A DNA stretch of 64,000 nucleotides from Fibrobacterota bacterium (GTDB lineage: Bacteria; Fibrobacterota; Fibrobacteria; UBA11236). The notes below the pieces were generated by a model that saw only the letters and a program-made list of their open reading frames with translations, ran no database searches and had not been told where the DNA came from. Positions 25,021 to 32,427 of this stretch are shown in pieces. A program made the position numbers and the translations under genes. The first letter of the stretch is position 1; each line of letters opens with the position of its first letter. The stretch covers positions 1 to 64,000 of the forward strand of contig JAEKLQ010000026.1 of the NCBI GenBank assembly GCA_019509785.1, in the 5' to 3' direction.

Positions 25021-26340
25021 TTAATTCTCGTTATTGTCCAGGATCTCGCCGTTCTGGGCGGGGACCGGCTTTGCGGGCGGGGCGGGCTTATCCGAAGCCT
25101 TTGCCGGGACCGGCGCTGCGGTAGGCGATTCCTTCGCAGGGGCGGGTGCGCTAGGCGCTGCCGTGGGCGCGGCCGGGTTTTTCGGGGCCGGGATGCCTCC
25201 CGAAGGCTCCTCGATTTCCCCTTCTTCCGGCGGCAGGGTGGAACCGTTCGGCTGATCCGCTCCTACAGCGGTCGCCCGCCGGGGACGATAACCGCGGCCG
25301 TCGAGCTTGGGGAACGCGGGGGTCAACTGCAACGAGATCCGGTGCGTGGAGAGAAGGTCCGGATGGGGGGTAAAGCTGTAATCGATGCCGAGGATGTGCT
25401 TCCACGTGTAGCCGATCCCGAAGGTGGCCGTGGTGGCGACCGAATGGGGCGCGAGTTCGGTGAGACCCATCCTAACGGCCATGCCGAAGTCGAAGAGGAA
25501 TTCGAGCCCCACATGGGTGGCGGCGAGCAGGGCCGCGGGATCGGTCCGTAAGTTCCCGCCGTTCAGATCGAGTTGGGACTTGCCATGATCGGAAAAGAGA
25601 CCTTCGGATTGGATAGAGGCCTCCAGCGTTCCGTAGAAGTAAGGCGCCGGGAATCGTCCGGAGCCGCCTATGTACAGATCGGGGGTTTCGTACTCGGTGT
25701 AACCCGATTCCCAATGCGCGCTGGAGGGTACCAGACCCTTGACCAGCGCCGCCAGGCGGAAACGGTCGTCCCAGGTGTATTGGGCCATGCCGTCGGCGCG
25801 GAGGCCCACGCCGTCCTGATCCAGGTGTCGGTAAAGCAGATCAAGTCCGAATCCGATGTCGAGATCCCCCAGGCGCCGGGCGAAGGATCCCGTCACCACG
25901 TAATCGGCGACGGAGAACAGGCCTTGCGGCTCGGATGCCAGGGGATCGGTCCCTTCCGGGCGCAGCTCGATATCGCTTACGCCGAACCTGGAAAGGCCGA
26001 GCCCCAGGGTGGCGTTGGCCTCGAAGGGCAGGATGAAGGCGAAGTCGTCGAACTGGGCGCGGCCGAACTTTTCCGCATGCGCCGTGGAGAAGGTGAAATC
26101 CTCCACATCGTTCATGGCCGCCGGAGCGTTGACGACCGCGTCGGCATCGCGTTGGAAGGCGGGGAAGGTGACCGCCATCCCGGATTGACGGGCCCCGAAG
26201 CCTTCGTCCGCCGTGAGGTTCACCCCGGAAGATAGCTCCGGGCCGTTCCCATCCGCCGCCAAGGCATTCGAGCCCGGCGCCAGCATCATGGGTAGCCAGG
26301 CCAGCAACAGGAGCGGGTTTCCTCGCGACATAGGAGCCAT
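25021..26340 (-). CDS. Outer-membrane barrel-like protein with Pro/Ala tail
   Basis: 439 residues. Signal peptide (LLLLAWLPMMLAPGSNALA) followed by about 320 residues of alternating strands, with ANATLGLGLSRFGVSDIEL, IGYTWKHILGIDYSFTP and the glycine/aromatic pattern of PorV/UPF0164-type barrels. The last ~95 residues are Pro/Ala/Lys-rich and probably span or bind the cell wall. Function unknown. Divergent from the Lon-N gene. Confidence 0.75.
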   Translation of the reverse strand: MAPMSRGNPLLLLAWLPMMLAPGSNALAADGNGPELSSGVNLTADEGFGARQSGMAVTFPAFQRDADAVVNAPAAMNDVEDFTFSTAHAEKFGRAQFDDFAFILPFEANATLGLGLSRFGVSDIELRPEGTDPLASEPQGLFSVADYVVTGSFARRLGDLDIGFGLDLLYRHLDQDGVGLRADGMAQYTWDDRFRLAALVKGLVPSSAHWESGYTEYETPDLYIGGSGRFPAPYFYGTLEASIQSEGLFSDHGKSQLDLNGGNLRTDPAALLAATHVGLEFLFDFGMAVRMGLTELAPHSVATTATFGIGYTWKHILGIDYSFTPHPDLLSTHRISLQLTPAFPKLDGRGYRPRRATAVGADQPNGSTLPPEEGEIEEPSGGIPAPKNPAAPTAAPSAPAPAKESPTAAPVPAKASDKPAPPAKPVPAQNGEILDNNEN

Positions 26341-26400
26341 ATTATAGCAAGAAGGCTGGTGGCGGCCCCCGTCCTCCAGGGACTTCTTATATTTCCCGGC

Positions 26401-27006
26401 ATGGCCCCTGGAAGCATTCCCGTCTTCCCTTTACGCAATCCCTGTTTTCCCGGACACAAGATCCCGCTGCGGATTTTCGAGGATCGGTACATCAGGATGC
26501 TGAAGGATCTTGAGGACAAACCCCAATTCGTAATCTCGATGATCAGTTCCGGCGAGGAAGTGGGAGGGACGGCGACGCCCTATCGGGTGGGAACCCTCGT
26601 CGATTTCGATGCAGTCGATCGGCAAGGGGATTACACCTACATCCGCCCCAAAGGCCGCAAGCGCGTTTACCTGGAATCCTTCGATCGCGATAGCCAGCCT
26701 TACCTGACGGCCCAATGCCGCGAGTACTCGGACGAACCCGTCGAAGCGGCGGCGGGTACGGATCGGCTTCCGGAGCTGGAAGCCAGCATCCTCAAGATGG
26801 TGACCGTGCTCGGTCCCGAGGAAAGCCGGGGCATACGCGACGTTCTGGACGGAGTGCGCACCGATCTCGATCGGGAAAATTATTCGCTCTTCCTCTGCGG
26901 CTGCCTGCACCTGCCCCCGATTTACCTGCAACGCCTTTTGGAATTGCGCTCCTTGCCCTTCCGCATGGAGAACGCCCTCAACCTGCTTTCCCAGCGGGGC
27001 GAATGA
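26401..27006 (+). CDS. Lon N-terminal substrate-binding domain protein
   Basis: 201 residues from the ATG at 26401 (an in-frame GTG at 26359 adds 14 residues with no family match). MAPGSIPVFPLRNPCFPGHKIPLRIFEDRYIRML is the classic opening of the LON substrate-binding (PUA-like) domain; a helical part follows. It lacks the AAA+ and protease domains, as in the stand-alone YcaP/cereblon-like family. It probably binds proteins or peptides. Its stop overlaps the next ATG (ATGA). Confidence 0.88.
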   Translation: MAPGSIPVFPLRNPCFPGHKIPLRIFEDRYIRMLKDLEDKPQFVISMISSGEEVGGTATPYRVGTLVDFDAVDRQGDYTYIRPKGRKRVYLESFDRDSQPYLTAQCREYSDEPVEAAAGTDRLPELEASILKMVTVLGPEESRGIRDVLDGVRTDLDRENYSLFLCGCLHLPPIYLQRLLELRSLPFRMENALNLLSQRGE

Positions 27007-28058
27007 ACGTCGTCTTCGATTGGGCCGGGACCTTGGCCGACGATCAGGAGCTTACCTGGCGTATCACCGATCAGGTCATCCGCGAGGCGGGCTTCCCTTC
27101 CGTACCCTTCGAGACCTATCGACGGGAATTCACCTTGCCCGCGGCGGGCTTTTACGCGACGTATTGCCCGGGAACGCCCTGGGAGCGCATCGAGTCGGCC
27201 TTCGTGGCGGCGTGCCGCCAGCGCTATCCAAGGGAGGTAGCCTTGCACGCGGGAGTGCGCGAGGGCGTCGCCTGCATGGCATGCCGGCATAAGCTTTTCT
27301 TACTGTCCACCTTGGACCAGGCCATGCTGGAAGACGCTTTGGATCGCCTGGGGCTGCGGCGCTTCTTCGCGGGCGTGCGGGGTTCGGCGGAAGACAAGAC
27401 GCGCGCTTTGCCGGAGCTGTTGCGGGAGCAAGGACTCGCCCAGGATGAGACTATCATGATCGGGGATACGCCGCACGATCTGCGCGCGGCCGCGGCGGCG
27501 GGCGTGGCCGGCATCGCGGTAGCATACGGATACGCTTCTGCGGAAGCCCTGGCCGCGGAGAGGCCGGAAGTAAGCTTAGGCAGTTTCGCCGAGGTCTTAA
27601 GGTTTCTCGACAAGGGCGCCTGCGCCGAGAGCCGCCATTTTCCGGTGGCCACCGTGGGCGGCCTCATCCGCGATGCGGAGGGCAATGTGCTCCTGGTGCG
27701 CACGCGTAAATGGGCGGGGAAATACGGCATCCCCGGCGGGAAGATCGACTACGGCGAAACCATGGAAGCCGCTTTCGCGCGCGAGGCGCGCGAGGAAACC
27801 GGGCTGGCGGTGCGGGATATGGAGTTCGCCATGGTACAGGATTGCGTGGAGCATCCGGAATTCTACCGGCCCAGGCATTTTATCCTGGTGAATTACATGG
27901 CGCGCGTGGACGGCGTAAAGCCGCCGGTGCGCCTGAACCACGAATCGGACGCGTACCTCTGGGCAGGCCCGGCGGAAGCGCTGGGCATGGATCTCAACGG
28001 CCCGACCCGCGTCTTGATTGAGAAAGCGTTCGAGAAAGCGTCCGGGAAAGCCTGCTAG
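27003..28058 (+). CDS. HAD hydrolase-Nudix hydrolase fusion
   Basis: 351 residues from the ATG at 27003, coupled to the preceding stop. Residues 1-205 form a HAD-superfamily domain: nucleophile Asp6 in FDWAGT, Ser102/Thr103 (LLST), Lys132 (EDKT) and Asp155 (MIGDTPHD). The residue two after the nucleophile is Ala8, not the usual acid, as in phosphonoacetaldehyde hydrolase. Residues 215-345 form a Nudix domain with a complete Nudix box (Gly246, Glu252, Arg260-Glu261, Glu264-Glu265, Gly267). The pairing suggests two-step cleanup of a phosphorylated metabolite or nucleotide; substrate unknown. Confidence 0.9.
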   Translation: MNVVFDWAGTLADDQELTWRITDQVIREAGFPSVPFETYRREFTLPAAGFYATYCPGTPWERIESAFVAACRQRYPREVALHAGVREGVACMACRHKLFLLSTLDQAMLEDALDRLGLRRFFAGVRGSAEDKTRALPELLREQGLAQDETIMIGDTPHDLRAAAAAGVAGIAVAYGYASAEALAAERPEVSLGSFAEVLRFLDKGACAESRHFPVATVGGLIRDAEGNVLLVRTRKWAGKYGIPGGKIDYGETMEAAFAREAREETGLAVRDMEFAMVQDCVEHPEFYRPRHFILVNYMARVDGVKPPVRLNHESDAYLWAGPAEALGMDLNGPTRVLIEKAFEKASGKAC

Positions 28059-28087
28059 ATGGCATCGGACAAGGCGGGGAAGGCCAA

Positions 28088-28447
28088 ATGGGAATAATGC
28101 GGATCGAGGATCTCAAGGTTCGTTGCATCGTGGGCGTGTATACCCATGAGCGCAAGGTGGAACAGGATTTATTCGTGGACGTCCGGCTGGAGCTCGATTT
28201 CGAAGCGGCCGCCCGCACCGATCAAATCGGGCATACCTTGGATTATACAAGCTTGGCGGGGATGCTCGAGGAATGGATGCAACGGGAAAAGTTCCAGTTG
28301 ATCGAAACGCTGGCCGAACGCGCCTGCGTGCTGATCACGGAGGCCTTCCCGGAGGTGCGCCAGTGCCGCGTGACCATCAAGAAGCCGGGAGCGCTGGTCG
28401 CCGCGCGTTACGCTTCGGTGACGGCTGAAAAGGCGGGGGGCCAGTGA
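28088..28447 (+). CDS. folB: FolB, dihydroneopterin aldolase
   Basis: 119 residues, normal for FolB. It converts 7,8-dihydroneopterin to 6-hydroxymethyl-dihydropterin and glycolaldehyde in folate synthesis. The motifs are LKVRCIVGVYTHERKVEQDLFVDV at the start, DYTSLAGML, the active-site Glu in FQLIETLAER, and VTIKKPGAL with the catalytic Lys near the end. Met4 (28097) is an alternative start. The next gene starts inside its stop codon. Confidence 0.94.
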   Translation: MGIMRIEDLKVRCIVGVYTHERKVEQDLFVDVRLELDFEAAARTDQIGHTLDYTSLAGMLEEWMQREKFQLIETLAERACVLITEAFPEVRQCRVTIKKPGALVAARYASVTAEKAGGQ

Positions 28448-29226
28448 AGCCGCGGCGCATGGCTATGCGCAAAGCGGGCAAGACCGCCTTGGTAACCGGG
28501 TCGGCCAAGCGATTGGGTCGGGTCATCGCGTTGCGCTTGGCGGCCGAAGGATACTTCACCTGGGTGCATTACCTCTCCTCGCGCGACGAAGCCGCGGAAG
28601 TCCTGGAAACCATCCGCTCGGCCGGAGGGGATGGCGCCCTTGTGAAAGGCGACGTGGCCTCGTCCAAGCAAGTGGCGGCGATGGCGGAGCGGCTGCGCAA
28701 TGATTCCGGCCGGCTGGACCTGTTGGTGAACAACGTCGGCGTGTATCGGACAGGGGATCTCGCGAGCTTTCCGGTGCAGGACTTCGCCGCTACCTTACGG
28801 ACCAATCTGGTAGGCGCCTTCGATCTGATCCAAGGGACGCTGGATCTGTTCCCCGAAACGGGAGGGAGCGTCGTGAACATCGGCTACGCGGGCGTGGGCA
28901 GCTTGGCGGGATCGACCCATAACACCGCTTACCTCATCTCCAAAACGGGAATGCTGGTGCTGACCAAATCATTGGCCCAAGCCTTGGGGCCGCGGGGAAT
29001 TCGGGTGAACATGGTCTCGCCGGGAATCCTCGACAATAGCGTCGAGCTGCCGCGGAGGACGCGCGACTACGTTCCGCTGGATCGCCTGGGCCGTTGCGAT
29101 GACGTCGCCGAGGCCGTGGCTTTCCTGGCATCGGGAAAGGCTTCGTATATCACCGGGGTGAATCTGGACGTCGCGGGGGGCTATATGTTGGGGCTGAAAG
29201 AGATCGAGGACTTCAAGCGCTCTTGA
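28444..29226 (+). CDS. Pteridine-reductase-like SDR oxidoreductase
   Basis: 260 residues, short-chain dehydrogenase. The cofactor motif TGSAKRLG (TGX3RXG) is the form seen in pteridine reductases (PTR1, FolM) rather than the common TGX3GXG. NNVG follows at about 97, and the active-site pair is in AYLISK. The usual catalytic Ser after the VVNI strand is replaced (VVNIGYAG). Together with overlap with folB this points to reduction of dihydropterin or dihydrofolate. Start GTG 28444 overlaps the folB stop; Met6 or Met8 are possible alternatives. Confidence 0.85.
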   Translation: MKPRRMAMRKAGKTALVTGSAKRLGRVIALRLAAEGYFTWVHYLSSRDEAAEVLETIRSAGGDGALVKGDVASSKQVAAMAERLRNDSGRLDLLVNNVGVYRTGDLASFPVQDFAATLRTNLVGAFDLIQGTLDLFPETGGSVVNIGYAGVGSLAGSTHNTAYLISKTGMLVLTKSLAQALGPRGIRVNMVSPGILDNSVELPRRTRDYVPLDRLGRCDDVAEAVAFLASGKASYITGVNLDVAGGYMLGLKEIEDFKRS

Positions 29227-29277
29227 TCGCGGACGGGTCCGGCAGGCGGACTGCCGGGTTCGCGGACGGCCAGCGCC

Positions 29278-29655
29278 TCACTTCAGGAGCGCCTTCACCT
29301 TCTCCAGCAGGATATCCACCCGGAACGGCTTCGCCAAGTAGTCGACTTCGGAATTCTGATCCAGGGTAGCCGGCACATGCTTACCCGGGTAGCCGCTTAT
29401 GAAGAGCACGGGCATGGCCGGGCGTAAGGCGGAAAGCCGGGTCGCGAGCTCTTGGCCGTTCATGATCGGCATCATGATATCGGTTACGAGCAGGTGGATG
29501 TCGCCGACGAAACCCTCGCTGATCGCCAAGGCCTCTTCGCCATGGCCCGCTTCCAGAACGCGATACGATTGCATCCCCAAGATGCTCGCGATGAGGCGGC
29601 GCACCGACTCTTCGTCCTCCACCAGCAAGATGGTCCTACCCGTTGAGTTTTGCAT
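29278..29655 (-). CDS. Stand-alone response regulator receiver (CheY-like)
   Basis: 125 residues, receiver domain only. Acidic pocket at Glu13/Asp14 (VEDEE), phospho-acceptor Asp59 in VTDIMMPIMNG, Ser/Thr position in FISGY and Lys109 in YLAKPF. No output domain, so it acts by protein contact. Its start codon lies inside a palindromic operator that also precedes the higBA operon, which indicates shared control. The gene just upstream on the same strand encodes a second receiver of the same subtype. Confidence 0.93.
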   Translation of the reverse strand: MQNSTGRTILLVEDEESVRRLIASILGMQSYRVLEAGHGEEALAISEGFVGDIHLLVTDIMMPIMNGQELATRLSALRPAMPVLFISGYPGKHVPATLDQNSEVDYLAKPFRVDILLEKVKALLK

Positions 29656-29677
29656 TAACCTTAAAGGTTAATAAAAC
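29654..29677 (-). promoter_or_regulatory. Palindromic operator, copy 1
   Basis: TTAACC-N5-GGTTAA followed by TAAAAC (29655-29677). The palindrome here is nine bases per arm around one A (29654-29672) and overlaps the ATG of the receiver gene. The same TTAACC-N5-GGTTAATAAAAC string stands at 31605-31627 before the toxin gene, also on its upstream side. Confidence 0.8.
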
Positions 29678-29710
29678 CTTTGATAGAGGGAAACGATTGT
29701 AACGATCCGG

Positions 29711-30181
29711 TCATGCTTCGTTGAGGCTATCCAGGACATGGCGGACCTTGCGTTGGAACTGGGCCACGGTGAAGGGTTTTGGGAGCCAGTCGGTCTGATC
29801 TTCGCATACGTCAGGCCAGATATCGGCGCGGCTGTATCCGGATACGAACAGCACCCTGATCCGGGGCCGTAATGCGCAGAGGCGGTCGGCCAGATCCTTA
29901 CCGTTCATGTTCGGCATCATAACGTCCGTGACCAGCAGGTGGATCTCGCCGGCGAAACCTAGGCTTTGGGTCAAGGCGGATTCCCCGTCCTCGGCGACCA
30001 GGACGCGATAGCCCAGCTTGGCGAGGGTGCGCGCCATGAATTCGCGCACGGAGCGCTCGTCTTCGACCAGGAGAATGGTCTCCCGCGGGCGGGCGCCCCC
30101 GTTCTTTCCCGGTTTGGCGACGGGAACGGCTTTGCGGCGGACTTGGGTATCGGGTTTGGGTACGCGGGAGGGTTCGAACAT
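29711..30181 (-). CDS. Stand-alone response regulator receiver with short N-terminal tail
   Basis: 156 residues from the ATG at 30181, chosen for its GGAGG site 5 nt upstream. A basic, Pro/Lys-rich tail of about 32 residues precedes one receiver domain with LLVEDERSV, phospho-acceptor in VTDVMMPNMNG, VLFVSGYS and the Lys in WLPKPF. It starts 13 bp after the HigA-type gene, so it is probably expressed from the toxin-antitoxin promoter. Confidence 0.9.
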   Translation of the reverse strand: MFEPSRVPKPDTQVRRKAVPVAKPGKNGGARPRETILLVEDERSVREFMARTLAKLGYRVLVAEDGESALTQSLGFAGEIHLLVTDVMMPNMNGKDLADRLCALRPRIRVLFVSGYSRADIWPDVCEDQTDWLPKPFTVAQFQRKVRHVLDSLNEA

Positions 30182-30194
30182 TTCCGCCTCCGGT

Positions 30195-31280
30195 TCAGGC
30201 CTCCAACTTGAAGAGCCTTTTGAGATCATTGAATTGGGCGTGGTGCAAGACCCCGCTATGCTGCAGCAGGCCCACGAGCACTCCTGGAGCCAATCCCTGG
30301 GCGGCCGCGAACCGCTTGATGCCATCGCGGGCCGGCGGTATGACCGAAGTGAAACGCAAGAGACCGTCCTTGGGCAGTAAATGCTGCATGGCGAATTGAT
30401 CGGCGGCTTCCTCCTTGGCGCGGCTGTAGCCGGCCGTCTCCAGGAATACGTCGCGTTTCCCGTGCAGGAGGATGTGGCCGGCTTCGTGGAAGAAGGTGAG
30501 CCAGAATTGGTCGTCGGTGGTGTAGCGTAGGCTCATTTGCAACAGCGCCTTGGCCGGGGAAAGCCAACGGGTGGCGCCGTTGATGCTTAGGCGCGGCGGC
30601 TCGGGCAGGAACGCCAGGGCCACGCCGGAATCAGCGCAGATCCGCGTCAACTCGGGGACCCAAAGCGCGGGCGGCTTCACGGTGAGGCGGCGGATGGCGG
30701 CCAGGTTGCGCGTGAAACGGCCGGCATCGAAAGGGGCGCAGGTGATGCCGCGGGCCTTGATTTCGCCGACCCGCAGCCAGCCGGCCAGCAACCCCGGGTC
30801 GTTCTGATAGGCCGGCGAACGCCGGAAGGTCACCCGGGGGCCGCACCAAATGCGCTTCCAGACTTCCGGCGAGGCGACCCCGAAGAAATCCAGTACCGCC
30901 TGCAATTGCCTTACCTTATCGGCGTGCCCTTTGATCCAGCCGAGCTTTACCATCTCGCGCACCGGCAAGCTATCCAACCAGCCCGCCTTCGATCGCAACC
31001 TTTCGCGCTCTTGCCGCTTGGCCAGGAATTCGCGGAAGTGGTAATCGCGGTTGGCCCAGAAGGCCGCCGGGACGCCGAGCACGCGTTCGAGCTGCAGGGC
31101 GGTCTCCGGAGTGAGGGCGGCCTTGCCCTTGATGATCTCGTTGATGGTCTTCTTGGGCCGTCCCATGCGTTCGGCCAACTCGGCCTGGGACATGCACAGG
31201 GCCTCGAGGGTTTCCTTCAAGGTCTCTCCCGGCGGGGAGACGACGTCGGGCGAATATTGGTTATGGCTTGGGTTTGGCAT
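30195..31280 (-). CDS. HigA-type antitoxin with ImmA/IrrE metallopeptidase domain
   Basis: 361 residues. Residues 18-75 are an XRE/HigA helix-turn-helix (MSQAELAERMGRPKKTINEI). The C-terminal part is an ImmA/IrrE-like peptidase domain with the zinc motif HEAGH (265-269) and a downstream Glu/Asp-rich segment (AKEEAADQFAMQHL). Such fusions act as antitoxin and autorepressor; the protease may respond to stress. Its start overlaps the upstream toxin gene by 20 bp. The shared palindrome before the toxin gene is the likely binding site. Confidence 0.92.
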   Translation of the reverse strand: MPNPSHNQYSPDVVSPPGETLKETLEALCMSQAELAERMGRPKKTINEIIKGKAALTPETALQLERVLGVPAAFWANRDYHFREFLAKRQERERLRSKAGWLDSLPVREMVKLGWIKGHADKVRQLQAVLDFFGVASPEVWKRIWCGPRVTFRRSPAYQNDPGLLAGWLRVGEIKARGITCAPFDAGRFTRNLAAIRRLTVKPPALWVPELTRICADSGVALAFLPEPPRLSINGATRWLSPAKALLQMSLRYTTDDQFWLTFFHEAGHILLHGKRDVFLETAGYSRAKEEAADQFAMQHLLPKDGLLRFTSVIPPARDGIKRFAAAQGLAPGVLVGLLQHSGVLHHAQFNDLKRLFKLEA

Positions 31281-31596
31281 CGGTACCGCGAAGTGCGACG
31301 ATAATGATCGAATCTATCTTATTCCAATCCCAACCACCATTGCCGGGATAGGGCGCCTCCGGCCGGAAGACGAGCCGGCAAGGCGCTCCCAAATCGAGGG
31401 CCATGTCCCCGCCTCCCTCGGGGGCGGAAATGCCGATATGGGGGAAAGAGCGGATATCCGCCAGCACATCGGCGTTGAAAAGCTCGTCCAGCCGTTGGCG
31501 GAGCACGCGGGCGCGGTTGGCCCCCAGGCGCTTTACCAAAAGCTCTTGGTTATTGCATTCGTTCTTGAGCGCTTCGGTCGCGAAAACAATTCTCAT
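31261..31596 (-). CDS. RelE/HigB-type toxin
   Basis: 111 residues. The layout VKRLGANRARVLRQRLDEL, then LDLGAPCRLVFRPEA and a C-terminal IIIVALRGT strand matches the RelE/HigB-type ribosome-dependent mRNA nucleases that pair with XRE-plus-peptidase antitoxins. First gene of the operon toxin-antitoxin-receiver. The operator lies 9 bp before the ATG. No strong ribosome site is visible. Confidence 0.88.
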   Translation of the reverse strand: MRIVFATEALKNECNNQELLVKRLGANRARVLRQRLDELFNADVLADIRSFPHIGISAPEGGGDMALDLGAPCRLVFRPEAPYPGNGGWDWNKIDSIIIVALRGTDAKPKP

Positions 31597-31956
31597 TTGT
31601 ATCGTTAACCCCTAGGGTTAATAAAACTAATAAGGCCGATCGCCATCCGGGCGCGGCTTTCCGATATCGGAGAGTGGGCCGGGCCCTCAACCGGAAGCTC
31701 CCTAATCCGCGCGCGGTCCGCGCCCGCGGGCAAGGTCCCAAAGCGGGCGCATCGGTTCCGCCGGAACCCATATCCGGTCTTGACTTCTTTCCGCGCCCCG
31801 GGCTTACGCGACTTCCCTTGCGCGGAATGCGCGTCCATTGCATCCGGCCCTTAAAAAGTTTTGATTGTTGTATGCCGCCACCGTCGGGAAACCAGACATT
31901 CCCGCGCGCGGGCCGCGACCGGCAGGCGAGGGAATATCAAAACGAAGAGGAACGAT
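31597..31956. other. Intergenic region between higB-type toxin and a receiver gene
   Basis: This 360-bp divergent region contains the operator at 31605-31627 close to the toxin gene. The rest is GC-rich with no convincing gene. TTGACT at about 31779 could be a -35 for the plus-strand receiver gene, but the -10 is poor. Confidence 0.5.
31605..31627 (-). promoter_or_regulatory. Palindromic operator, copy 2
   Basis: TTAACC-CCTAG-GGTTAA followed by TAAAAC, directly upstream of the toxin gene on the minus strand. It is identical in its arms and the next six bases to the site at 29655-29677; only the 5-bp centre differs. Autoregulatory sites of this kind are standard for higBA operons. Confidence 0.85.
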
Positions 31957-32364
31957 ATCGTCAATACCCTGGAAACCATCCTCCTGGTCGACGACGAGGC
32001 TTATATACGGGAGCTGGTAGGGGCCATCTTATCCGTCGAGGGCTACCAAGTGCTGGAAGCCGCCGATGGGGAAGAAGCCCTGAAGGTGGGAAGCGCTTAC
32101 GAGGATAAGATCCATCTTCTCCTGACCGACGTGGTGATGAGCCCGATGGGAGGAGGGGAACTGGTGAAGCGCATCGTGCCCCTCCGTCCGGATATGAAGG
32201 TCCTGTATATTTCCGGCTATCCCGATGACCCCGCGGTCCGTTCCGGATTGGATAGCAGCATGGTCGCCTTCCTGGCCAAGCCATTCTCGCCCAAGGTCCT
32301 GGTGCGTACCATCCGTTCCATCTTGGACGGGGTTCCGGCGGAAGCCCAAGTCCCACCGCGGTAG
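31957..32364 (+). CDS. Stand-alone response regulator receiver, unusual start
   Basis: About 135 residues of receiver domain: TILLVDDEAYIRELV, phospho-acceptor Asp in LTDVVMSPMGG, VLYISGYP and the Lys in FLAKPF. The domain begins within a few residues of an ATC at 31957, which has AGAGGA 5 nt upstream. The only standard in-frame start before it, TTG at 31861, would add 32 residues of Arg-rich sequence without family match. A rare ATC start, or the TTG, has to be assumed. It is the third receiver gene of the cluster and is transcribed away from the other two. Confidence 0.85.
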   Translation: MVNTLETILLVDDEAYIRELVGAILSVEGYQVLEAADGEEALKVGSAYEDKIHLLLTDVVMSPMGGGELVKRIVPLRPDMKVLYISGYPDDPAVRSGLDSSMVAFLAKPFSPKVLVRTIRSILDGVPAEAQVPPR

Positions 32365-32427
32365 GAATGCTATCTTCGCGGGACGCCCGATAGGCGCGGC
32401 CGGCAGCCGCGCGACGGGCCCCGGGAG

